A stretch of DNA of 44,286 nucleotides from a virus: positions 1 to 44,286 of IMG/VR virus record IMGVR_UViG_3300047362_001163, one strand, 5' to 3'. A program made the translations under genes and the position numbers. Shown one piece after another: positions 1 to 8,183 of the stretch. Position 1 is the stretch's first letter; the number at the start of each line of letters is the position of its first letter. The notes under the pieces were generated by a model. It searched no databases and was not told where the DNA came from. It saw nothing but the letters and a program-made list of their open reading frames with translations.

Positions 1-670
1 TAGCAGTGTAGTATGCAAATGGATTCTGTGACTTTGATTCGTCGAATTGTAAACCAACTTGTGCAAGCTGAACAAGTGCTTGACTTTTCATTTCATCGTT
101 GTAGGTATACCCACGCCAATTCCATTTGTTTCCGTAGCGTTCGCACATCATCATAAACATTCTAGCCAACTTATTGGTCATTGTGCCGTGGTCCAAGTTG
201 AAGTAACCGTTATCCATGCCGCCGACCCAGTGGCTTTTTCCTACTACAAACGTTTCGTTGTTTTCGTTTAAGCGATAATGCTGAAACGGTGGAAAGTTCA
301 ATTTAGCATAGTGATCTTGAATGTTTTTTGGATTCTTCTTGCGTCCGGGTTCTTTGGGTATGTGGTCGTATGAAACTATTCTGAAAACAAGATTGTGTTT
401 GTCAATGGTTGTGTAATCAATTTCAAATTCGGCTTGTTTAACTTTTTTGCCTTGATCTATTGCTTCTTCAAATGCAAGTTTTGCAATTCGACTGGCACGA
501 TTTTTTTGTGCCTCGACGATGGTTTCTTGGTTAATGCTTTCGATATCTGGTAAAATAATATCAAATTGACTGTCTTCGTCTGTTTGATAACTGCAATAAC
601 TGTTTTTACTTTTGTGAATCTCTTTTAGCAAATCTTTGTTGCTAAGATAATTCTTTTTTCTGGGTGCCAT
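1..670 (-). CDS. gp55: Late-transcription sigma factor gp55 (C-terminus outside window)
   Basis: Reading leftward from ATG at 670-668, 223 codons stay open to the window edge. The start NYLSNKDLLKEIHKSK resembles the gp55 N terminus, and residues about 159-223 (TNKLARMF, CERYGNKWNWRGYTYNDEM, LQFDESKSQNPFAYYT) resemble the sigma-2-like part of T4 gp55. In T4, gp55 binds host RNA polymerase core and, with gp33 and the gp45 clamp, directs transcription from TATAAATA late promoters. Between these two parts lies about 125 residues absent from T4 gp55 (185 aa in total), including SYDHIPKEPGRKKNPK and GKSHWVGGMDNGYF. The start is supported by GGAG at 679-676. The gene is divergent from the tail operon. 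The identity rests on motif memory, and the missing C terminus should hold the DNA- and clamp-binding parts. Confidence 0.83.
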   Translation of the reverse strand, partial: MAPRKKNYLSNKDLLKEIHKSKNSYCSYQTDEDSQFDIILPDIESINQETIVEAQKNRASRIAKLAFEEAIDQGKKVKQAEFEIDYTTIDKHNLVFRIVSYDHIPKEPGRKKNPKNIQDHYAKLNFPPFQHYRLNENNETFVVGKSHWVGGMDNGYFNLDHGTMTNKLARMFMMMCERYGNKWNWRGYTYNDEMKSQALVQLAQVGLQFDESKSQNPFAYYTA

Positions 671-701
671 TTAGTCTCCAATAAAATTATAATCTACCCA
701 T

Positions 702-710
702 ATTATAACA
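702..710 (-). promoter_or_regulatory. Extended -10 promoter candidate for gp55
   Basis: On the minus strand the bases read TGTTATAAT, an extended -10 (TGN plus a perfect TATAAT), about 32 bp before the gp55 ATG. A second TATAAT lies at 691-686 without a recognisable -35. This suggests host-sigma70 transcription of gp55 before late genes come on, as expected for a late regulator. It is inferred from sequence only. Confidence 0.45.
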
Positions 711-712
711 CC

Positions 713-720
713 GATAAATA
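713..720 (+). promoter_or_regulatory. GATAAATA late-promoter motif of the tail operon
   Basis: GATAAATA differs at one position from the T4 late promoter TATAAATA. It lies 30 bp upstream of the ATG at 751 with the ribosome site GGAG at 741-744 between them, so it would give a short leader. The same octamer precedes four other virion-gene start regions in this window, which supports a shared signal for gp55-type polymerase. Confidence 0.65.
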
Positions 721-750
721 CAATATACAATATCTTTATCGGAGTATACA

Positions 751-1869
751 ATGGCATCGGCAGCGTTCTATAGTGCAACCCCTAGGAAGCAAGAGCTACT
801 TAAACGTAGTGCTGACTTACTAAGAAATTTCAGTGCCGAAAACGATATAACCAGTGTTATTTATGCACCTGGTACAGACGTTCCTGAAGTAATTAATTAT
901 ACAACTAGTACAGGCAATGAAAGCAAAAACGTAGTTCATCTTTACGGATCAATGGGCTTGTTGGGTACTGAGCTTGACATTATTAACAGAAATCGACTTG
1001 ATGCACAACCTGTTGCGTTTAGAAGCAACAATTCGGGCGTTACAAGCACACCAAGTCAAGGACAATCTTTATCTCAGTCGGCATTTGAAGACTTTAGCAA
1101 CACTGGAAACGATGTAGTTGACACTGGTATTAACATATTTACAGATGCGGTAGCAGCTCGACTACAGAATAGCGGCTTAGGCAGAGGCGCAGATCTTTTA
1201 TCACAGATTTCTCCTAATTTGTACGCAAATATTGTTAGTAGATTTCCTAGCGCAGGCAGCGATACACGTGTTAAGATTTCAGATCCAAGCGGCAGGATAT
1301 CTCAAGCTGGAGGTGCCTTGCAACCTTTGAGGAAGACAGATTTTAAAGTGGTATTTCCGTATACACCAGAAATATCTATCAACCATCAATCAAACTACCA
1401 GGATCTTAATCCAACACACAGTAACTATGAGTATTTGTTTTATCAAAGTAGTGTAGTCAGTGAAATCAGCATCAGTGCAACATTTACCGCAAGAAATTCG
1501 CAGGATGCTGAGTATGTGTTAGCAGCACAGCACTTTTTTAGGAGTGCAACCAAAATGTTCTCTGGTAATGATGATCTTGCTGGATTGCCTCCAATTGTAT
1601 GCAGATTAGAAGGACATGGCGATCTTCAATTTAGTTATGTTCCGATTGTTATAACTGGATTTAACGTAGTTCTACCTAGTGATGTTGACTACATCAGTGC
1701 TGGCAGTCCTAATAGAAACATAGGCCGTGTACCGACAATGCAAACTATGAGTATAACAGCAAAACCAATCTACAGTAGAAATAGAATTACCAATGAATTT
1801 AGCCTAGATAGTTTTGCCCGCGGCAACCTATTGGGCAATAGAACATCAGGTACTGGAGGATTTATCTAA
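751..1869 (+). CDS. Probable baseplate tail-tube junction protein (gp48-like)
   Basis: This 372-aa protein opens the tail operon and is followed directly by gp53. Residues about 100-190 are Ser/Gly-rich. From about 200 the sequence looks like a compact tube-like fold: FPYTPEISINHQSNYQDL, then SEISISATFTARNSQDAEY, AAQHFFRSATKMF, then FSYVPIVITGFNVVLPSDVDY and MQTMSITAKPIYSRN. The pattern of a tube-type domain with a late paired-strand segment fits the T4 gp48/gp54 group, which caps the baseplate hub and starts the tail tube. No signal peptide or membrane segment is seen. The start has GGAG seven bases upstream. It could instead be another tube-related baseplate protein; a structure-based search would settle gp48 versus gp54. 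Confidence 0.5.
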   Translation: MASAAFYSATPRKQELLKRSADLLRNFSAENDITSVIYAPGTDVPEVINYTTSTGNESKNVVHLYGSMGLLGTELDIINRNRLDAQPVAFRSNNSGVTSTPSQGQSLSQSAFEDFSNTGNDVVDTGINIFTDAVAARLQNSGLGRGADLLSQISPNLYANIVSRFPSAGSDTRVKISDPSGRISQAGGALQPLRKTDFKVVFPYTPEISINHQSNYQDLNPTHSNYEYLFYQSSVVSEISISATFTARNSQDAEYVLAAQHFFRSATKMFSGNDDLAGLPPIVCRLEGHGDLQFSYVPIVITGFNVVLPSDVDYISAGSPNRNIGRVPTMQTMSITAKPIYSRNRITNEFSLDSFARGNLLGNRTSGTGGFI

Positions 1870-2171
1870 TGGTGGTAAGATACAGTCAAAGCAGTCCTTA
1901 CAAAAATACAGGATCGTTTAACAATGCACTAGATGTAATGAAGCATAGAGCAATATCCAAGAAGCCCGACGATGTTCAGTTTCAAATCAACAGCATATAT
2001 GCGCTTCGACCAGATAAATTAGCATATGATCTGTATAACGATGCAGGGTTGTGGTGGGTATTTGCAGCCAGAAACCCAAATGTTATCGAAGATCCTATTT
2101 TTGACTTTCAAATAGGAAAAACAATTTACCTTCCTAAAAAGAGCACACTAGACATAGACCTAGGATTATAA
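1869..2171 (+). CDS. gp53: Baseplate wedge protein gp53
   Basis: This is a 100-aa protein whose ATG shares its A with the last base of the preceding TAA, indicating translational coupling. The core LAYDLYNDAGLWWVFAARNPN followed by DPIFDFQIGKTIYLP is typical of marine gp53-type wedge proteins and of LysM-like baseplate proteins, where a Trp-rich strand precedes a short conserved IxLP end. In T4, gp53 joins wedges to the hub during baseplate assembly. At 100 residues it is about half the length of T4 gp53 (about 196 aa), so only the conserved core may be present. Position between a tube-junction protein and the hub genes agrees with the call. Confidence 0.75.
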   Translation: MVVRYSQSSPYKNTGSFNNALDVMKHRAISKKPDDVQFQINSIYALRPDKLAYDLYNDAGLWWVFAARNPNVIEDPIFDFQIGKTIYLPKKSTLDIDLGL

Positions 2172-2172
2172 C

Positions 2173-5100
2173 GTGGCTAAAAAACAGATAACTGACAGGA
2201 GCAGCAGTGCAGATCGAGCACAAGCCGCTAGTGAACTAAGACAAGCTATTAACGAATTCTGGGCATGGTTCGAAAACGCAAAAGTTGATCCTAACACGCC
2301 AAGAGACGTATTTGAAGGTGTCGACTATGGCCCAATGATCACATCATCTGATATAGACCGCCAAAAACAGATAATTGCACAAAAGTATGACTATGTAGAG
2401 TTTGGAAACATAAGCCAGCCGGGAACTTCCTCAACAGACGCTGGACTTTCCCTAGAAGTTGGTGCCGATACCTTATTTGTACCTGGTTTTGGTGAAGACC
2501 CCGACACACTAAGTTCATCCTTTAAGCCTGCTCCGGAAATCTCATTCAATGACGATGCAGGAATACCGCCGCTCAGCGGAAATTCTCAAGCTGGGCTAGT
2601 ACCTGGTCAATTTGATCCAGCTGCTACTGAACAAAGATTTCCTACTGATCGCAATGATGTTCAGTCATTTGATGCATCAGGCGGAGAAAGTTTTTCGAGT
2701 GATAGCATAGGTTTTCCGTCTATCGATAGAGTTTCAGATACACCCAGAGGAAGCGAATTTACCAGTGGCACCGGCATTAGTAGACCAAATGCAACAGGCA
2801 GCAGTCCAGTGAGTTTCCCAGGCACTGGCAGTAACAATGGACTTGTGTCAACGCCCAATTTAGTCGGCGTTAATGATGGCGACCCAAGAGGTAGAAACCA
2901 GATTCCAACAACAGTAGGCAGTTTCAGCAACGATGACAATGTGTCGATTGGTACGTCTGGCTTTGCTGACAGTGCAGTAGTTGGCACAAATGGTACTAGC
3001 ACAGAAGTTAATACAGACGAAGGGCAAACAGTTGATACTGGTAGATCAGATGGTGAACTAAGCAGTAGGTTTGACCAAAAAGGCACAACTCCTGCGAGTA
3101 ATATAAGCGACAGTGATACTGTTAAGGTTGGCGTATTAGGGCAATCTGATCTACCAGTTGGTACTGGTTTATACGAAATAAATCCCGCAGACTTGGCAAT
3201 AAGACCGAATGTTCTGCATAATTATGTTAACTGGACCTATAATGTTAGCATGTACATGCTTGACACTGATACATTTGGATCTATTACAGCCAACGGTGGA
3301 GTTACAAACCCAGCAGCTGAGTTAAAGAATCTGTTAATTCGTAGTGGGGGCACAGGAAGAAAAGGTATCTTAGGCGAAAAAAAAGACTACCATATTGATA
3401 ATTTTAGATTTACTAGTATTGTAGGACAAAACAGTCAAGGAGCAAAAAGTAGCAACAACTTTGATATTTCGTTTGACATTTACGAACCATATGGTGTAGC
3501 GTTTTTAGCCGAACTGGTGCAGCTAGCCTATTCCAAAGGCATTGAAGATCATTTTGAAGTGCCATATTTAATGGAAGTTAAATTTAACGGATATGACAGT
3601 TCAGGAAACCCAGTGCCTAATATTCCAGGGTCGGGACCTAAGTATATTCCGATAAAAATCATTGATATAAAATTTTCAATTACCAGTGCTGCAACTGTTT
3701 ATCATATAAGAGCAGTTCCGTATGCACATATTCCTTTGCAGGATCAGCATGATGCGTTTATAAGAGATAGTATTAGTTTAACCGGAGAAACATTTGATGA
3801 TCTAATTATTAGTTTGCGCAAGCACATGAATCAAGCAGAACAAAACAAAGCAAAAGAAGAACAGAGACATGCAGATACTTACGAGTTTTTAATATCCGAC
3901 AACGATTTAAGAAATAGTAAAGTTGGGTTCACTCACTTAACTCAAGGGCAAGTTGTTGATGTAGCACGACAAGGCATGACTGGCGAAACTAACGAAGCTG
4001 TGCAAATTAATGCCAACAGCACAATTAAAAGTGCAATACAAGCTATTGCTAATGCAACTGACTTTGGTGCCAAATACAACACCACTGGTCAACCTGAAAG
4101 TAACCATGGCAACGAAAATCTTCCGTATAGATTAATCAAAGTTATTCCGGTTGTTACAAATCTTGGTCCGTATAACACTAGTACTATGCGTTACAGAAAA
4201 ACTGTAACCTTCAAAATTGAAACACAAAAAATGTACGGATTTATAGCTCCTGGTATGCCAAGTGCAGGCGCACAAACTAGAGGTTGGCAGAAAGAGTACA
4301 ACTGGATTTTTACTGGAAAAAACCAAGATATTATTGATTTTCAAGCAGACTACAATATACAGTATTATCAAATTAGAAATAGTTTTGTAGATCAAAAAGG
4401 CAAAGTTACTGGAACAGTTAGCAATCCGAGTCAGTCTCTCGGTTTTTCTAACTTGTCTCGTACAGAAGGTGGCGGTTTTACATTTAACCCAGCAGTAAGA
4501 ACAACCAGCCAACCAGTTACTGATCAGATATACAACAGTTACCGAGGAGCAGGCCACCAGCAAGCTAGTGATAACATGGATAATGTTTTAAATAATCCAG
4601 GTGCTGATATGATTGTTGTAAATCTACAAATCATAGGAGATCCGGACTGGATACCTCAAGATAGAAGTGTACTGCCAAAAGGAATCGGCGTTAGCGGTAC
4701 TGCTAGAATTGTCGGCGGTAGTATAGCAGTTGATTCCCATGACACTTTTATTATGCTAAAATTTAGAACTCCCCGAGATTACAATCCTGAATCGGGTTTA
4801 ATGCAAATTGATACTGAGCAAACTTTTGTTCAAGGTCTTTATCGAGTTATTACACTTGAAAGTGTCTTTGAAGGTGGTCGCTTTATGCAGAATTTAAAGA
4901 TGATACGTGTTCAAAATCAGGTCAGCAACGATGCTTCAAATATTCCTTCGCTGACAACGTTTGACGAAAACGATACATCAGTTAGACTGCCTAATAACAT
5001 TGATCCTGGTAGAAGTACTGATACTGAAAACCAAACATCTAAAATCGATAATAGCAAAGTAAAAGTGAACCCGCCTCAGGCTGATGATGATTTTGATGGC

Positions 5101-5238
5101 GTAAATGTTCCAGTTGGAACAGTTAGTAGTGCAAGGCCAGCTGGACCAGCTGGAAATCAACCTTTAATTAGAGCAGGCGACGAAACTAATGCACTTGATG
5201 CATTAGCAGAGACTAACAATCTATTTAATGGAAACTAA
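2173..5238 (+). CDS. Large baseplate hub candidate (gp27 position), 1021 aa
   Basis: The gene starts with GTG (MAKKQITDRSS) one base after the gp53 stop. Residues 1-60 are helical and charged; about 60-330 are low-complexity Ser/Gly/Thr/Asp, probably disordered. A folded core begins near 335 (NVLHNYVNWTYNVSMYML), continues through SSNNFDISFDIYEPYGVAFL and FSITSAATVYHIRAVPYAHI, then a helical segment (FDDLIISLRKHMNQAEQNKA) and another beta-rich part near 650-800 (LPYRLIKVIPVVTNLG; MYGFIAPGMPSAGAQTRGW). The C-terminal 70 residues are again low complexity. It lies immediately upstream of the gp5-type spike gene, where a hub protein that clasps gp5 (T4 gp27) would be expected. The link to gp27 is inferred from position and general fold pattern, not from clear sequence identity. 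Confidence 0.5.
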   Translation: MAKKQITDRSSSADRAQAASELRQAINEFWAWFENAKVDPNTPRDVFEGVDYGPMITSSDIDRQKQIIAQKYDYVEFGNISQPGTSSTDAGLSLEVGADTLFVPGFGEDPDTLSSSFKPAPEISFNDDAGIPPLSGNSQAGLVPGQFDPAATEQRFPTDRNDVQSFDASGGESFSSDSIGFPSIDRVSDTPRGSEFTSGTGISRPNATGSSPVSFPGTGSNNGLVSTPNLVGVNDGDPRGRNQIPTTVGSFSNDDNVSIGTSGFADSAVVGTNGTSTEVNTDEGQTVDTGRSDGELSSRFDQKGTTPASNISDSDTVKVGVLGQSDLPVGTGLYEINPADLAIRPNVLHNYVNWTYNVSMYMLDTDTFGSITANGGVTNPAAELKNLLIRSGGTGRKGILGEKKDYHIDNFRFTSIVGQNSQGAKSSNNFDISFDIYEPYGVAFLAELVQLAYSKGIEDHFEVPYLMEVKFNGYDSSGNPVPNIPGSGPKYIPIKIIDIKFSITSAATVYHIRAVPYAHIPLQDQHDAFIRDSISLTGETFDDLIISLRKHMNQAEQNKAKEEQRHADTYEFLISDNDLRNSKVGFTHLTQGQVVDVARQGMTGETNEAVQINANSTIKSAIQAIANATDFGAKYNTTGQPESNHGNENLPYRLIKVIPVVTNLGPYNTSTMRYRKTVTFKIETQKMYGFIAPGMPSAGAQTRGWQKEYNWIFTGKNQDIIDFQADYNIQYYQIRNSFVDQKGKVTGTVSNPSQSLGFSNLSRTEGGGFTFNPAVRTTSQPVTDQIYNSYRGAGHQQASDNMDNVLNNPGADMIVVNLQIIGDPDWIPQDRSVLPKGIGVSGTARIVGGSIAVDSHDTFIMLKFRTPRDYNPESGLMQIDTEQTFVQGLYRVITLESVFEGGRFMQNLKMIRVQNQVSNDASNIPSLTTFDENDTSVRLPNNIDPGRSTDTENQTSKIDNSKVKVNPPQADDDFDGVNVPVGTVSSARPAGPAGNQPLIRAGDETNALDALAETNNLFNGN

Positions 5239-5261
5239 AATGAATAAGGTTATATACTAAT

Positions 5262-8183
5262 ATGAGCTATACACCAAATAATGCCTGGAACAGCAACCCA
5301 CAGACTGGACTTACTAGCAACCCGGGACCGTTCCTTGCTGAAGTAATGAAAAACAACGATCCTCTTTACAGCGGAAGACTATTGGTTTATATTCCAGAAT
5401 TTGGTGGCGACCCAGAGCAAGAAAGCAGTTGGCACCTGGTGAGATACATGAGTCCATATTATGGTATTCAGCCATTAAGCAATCGTCTTGCTGGCGAACC
5501 AGCTGAAGCAATTGAAAGTTACGGTATGTGGATGACCCCTCCTGACTTGGGTGTTAAAGTATTGGTTATGTTTATCAATGGAGACCGCAGCAAAGGTGTA
5601 TGGATGGGCTGCCTGCCTGAAATAGGATCACACGGTTCCATACCTGGAAACGACAAAGGCGATTTTGATGTGTTTGCAAACCAAAGTTTAGCCAACAATA
5701 ATATACAAGATATACCTAGACCTGAGCACAGTACTGCTCCAACATTCGATGAGCAAGGCCTAGGAGAAGATCCACAACGTGGCAAGACAATAACTACCAG
5801 CAGTCTAAGAGAATCTCCCTCTAAGGTGTTTGGAATGAACACACCAAGTGGTCATAGTTTCTTTATGGACGACGGTGCCGAAGATGGAACCAACAAGATG
5901 CTCAGACTTCGTACTGCATCTGGCAATATGATTATGATGAACGACGACACAGGTTTTGTTTATATAATTAATGCCAAAGGAACTGGGTGGATAGAGCTTA
6001 GTCCCAGTGGATTTGTTGATGTTTACGGTGAGCAAGGTATTAGTATAGGAACTCCAGGAAATATTGATATGCATGCATCTGGCAATATCAATATGCATGC
6101 TGGACAGAATATTAAGATGGTAGCTGACAAAGAAGCAAAATTCCAAGGCACCGAAAAGACCAAGATATATGGCGGTAATTTGTTCTTGCAAGGATCTGAC
6201 AGTTTGCAAATGTACAGTTGTGGAAGAATTAAATTAACTGGCAATGCAGGGCTTGATTTTAAAAGTGAAAAGAATTTTGTTCTTGAAGGAAGAATTTTTA
6301 AATGGAACTCAGGCAGTGCCGGAGAAGCAGAACAAGTTCCACCGGACTCAAACTTTGATATCACTGGTTACAAGAGTACAGTGCTTCGAGCACCAAACCG
6401 TGAACCTTGGCAAGGGCACGAAGAATCGTATGAAGAAACACCCAAGGGCAAACTTACCGGACCGGATTTAAATTTAAACAATCCATTGGATGCATTTGGC
6501 GGACCGGGCGATTCTAGCATACTATCAGGAGTTGCAAACTCCAATCTTAGCCAAATAACCCAGGAAATAAATGTACTTCCTGAAAAACTTAGACAACCTG
6601 CTTTTGAAAATATAGGAATTGGTGGAAATATTCTTGAAATTGAAAAGAGTCTTAAAGAGAACATTGGAGTTGATAGGATTGACATTGGCAATATTTCCAC
6701 AATTGTTGGCTCCGGAAACAACTTAGGTGCTGCACTAACTGGCAACATTGCACAAAATATCAACATCACCGGTGCTTTGCCGGCATCTAATATTGTTGAT
6801 ACAGTGTTTGCTGATAACCTAGGAAGTATATCTAATATAGCTAATCAAGTCGGCAATATTAGCAATATTGGCAATACTATAGAAACGATAAACCTTAAAG
6901 ACCTGTCCTTAAACGGAGTGCTTGACAACCTAGATGGAGTTGAGCAACTTTCAAGACAATTAAACTTTTCGCTTCCTAATAGTCCTTTGATTGAATCTGC
7001 ATTGTCTATCAAGTCAAATATAAGAAATGCAGAAAGTTTAGTCGGGCAGTTATCAACTCCTCTTACTTCTCTCAGTGCACTTGCCAGCGCACCAAGTTTT
7101 AGCGGGTTGTCCGGGCTAATAGAAAGTAATATTGATGCTGATCGACTAACAAGATCATTGGGAAAGATTGTAAACGTTCCTGGATTGAATCAAATAACAG
7201 CACAGCTGGCAGGATTTAAAAATATACCAGAAGCACTTTCAAATATACCAGGAGCACTTTCAAATGTTATTGGTAACATTCCTAATCTAACTGGTATTGC
7301 TAATCTAAACAACATCAGTCAAAGTCTAAGTCAGGTAGGAAACATTAGTGATATTGGAAGTATCACTGATGTTGTTGACAATCTGCCAATTGGTATACCA
7401 GATAACATTGCAAACATAGTTCCTCCGGATGTTGGCGATGCATTTGCTGATGCATCATCATCTTTAGGAAATCTAAACCAAACACAAGCAAGCACAAATA
7501 TTCCAGCAACACCAGGCGGCGGTAATGCACCGGCAAGTGCAATTGGATCCGACTGTACTACGCCAATTACACGAGGTTCGAGTCCAGCTCAACAACAAGG
7601 GTCGAGTACTCCATCGGGTACTCCTGAGCAACAAGAACAAAGTTCCTCAGGTAACTCCGGTAATGCGTACAGCGGTGCACCAGGAAATGTAGTTCCGCCT
7701 AGCGAATTGCTTAACGATCCTGAATGGCAAGCAGAATTAGCCAATCTAAAACGTGAATTCCCAGAATTAAACGAAAGAGATTTATATAAAGTTATACAAG
7801 GTGAAAGTAGATTTAACAGTACTATTGTAAACAAAGACAGTGGTGCAACTGGATTCTTCCAGTTTATACCTAGCACTGCTAGAGGATTAGGAACGTCAAC
7901 AGCAGAAATACAGAAAATGACGCCTGGGCAACAGTTGAAGGTATATAAAAAATATCTAGGACAATTTAACTATGCCGGCGGTCCATTGGGTATTATGCAA
8001 GCAGCACCCGGTACTTATAGTAATTTAATTAGGAAGTTTGGCGGCAAGTATTCAAACGTTCCTGGTAACTATGAAGTATATTCAACGGGCTCCAAGGCTT
8101 GGACTCAAAACCCAGGTTGGCGAGGTCCAGATGGTCGTATCACTATTGATAGTATTAATCAGTATTACGGTAAGCAAACATAA
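5262..8183 (+). CDS. gp5: gp5-type central spike with C-terminal lytic transglycosylase, 973 aa
   Basis: Residues about 25-130 form the gp5 OB domain (GRLLVYIPEFGGDPEQESSW; TPPDLGVKVLVMFINGDRSKG). Residues about 185-360 are the triple beta-helix spike, with short repeating strands (GNIDMHASGNINMHAGQNIK). Residues about 400-760 are rich in Asn, Ile, Gly and Ser. Residues about 810-973 look like a soluble lytic transglycosylase: catalytic Glu probably E848 in VIQGESRFN, then GATGFFQFIPSTARGLG. In T4 gp5 the wall-cutting domain is a lysozyme between OB and helix, so this arrangement differs in enzyme type and place. The protein would pierce the outer membrane and cut peptidoglycan during tail contraction. 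AAGG upstream supports the start. Confidence 0.82.
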   Translation: MSYTPNNAWNSNPQTGLTSNPGPFLAEVMKNNDPLYSGRLLVYIPEFGGDPEQESSWHLVRYMSPYYGIQPLSNRLAGEPAEAIESYGMWMTPPDLGVKVLVMFINGDRSKGVWMGCLPEIGSHGSIPGNDKGDFDVFANQSLANNNIQDIPRPEHSTAPTFDEQGLGEDPQRGKTITTSSLRESPSKVFGMNTPSGHSFFMDDGAEDGTNKMLRLRTASGNMIMMNDDTGFVYIINAKGTGWIELSPSGFVDVYGEQGISIGTPGNIDMHASGNINMHAGQNIKMVADKEAKFQGTEKTKIYGGNLFLQGSDSLQMYSCGRIKLTGNAGLDFKSEKNFVLEGRIFKWNSGSAGEAEQVPPDSNFDITGYKSTVLRAPNREPWQGHEESYEETPKGKLTGPDLNLNNPLDAFGGPGDSSILSGVANSNLSQITQEINVLPEKLRQPAFENIGIGGNILEIEKSLKENIGVDRIDIGNISTIVGSGNNLGAALTGNIAQNINITGALPASNIVDTVFADNLGSISNIANQVGNISNIGNTIETINLKDLSLNGVLDNLDGVEQLSRQLNFSLPNSPLIESALSIKSNIRNAESLVGQLSTPLTSLSALASAPSFSGLSGLIESNIDADRLTRSLGKIVNVPGLNQITAQLAGFKNIPEALSNIPGALSNVIGNIPNLTGIANLNNISQSLSQVGNISDIGSITDVVDNLPIGIPDNIANIVPPDVGDAFADASSSLGNLNQTQASTNIPATPGGGNAPASAIGSDCTTPITRGSSPAQQQGSSTPSGTPEQQEQSSSGNSGNAYSGAPGNVVPPSELLNDPEWQAELANLKREFPELNERDLYKVIQGESRFNSTIVNKDSGATGFFQFIPSTARGLGTSTAEIQKMTPGQQLKVYKKYLGQFNYAGGPLGIMQAAPGTYSNLIRKFGGKYSNVPGNYEVYSTGSKAWTQNPGWRGPDGRITIDSINQYYGKQT

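Noticed and set aside
4132-4563. A 143-codon minus-strand frame inside the hub gene
   Set aside because: The plus-strand frame has a continuous protein with plausible folded segments; the minus frame has no ribosome site and an incoherent composition.
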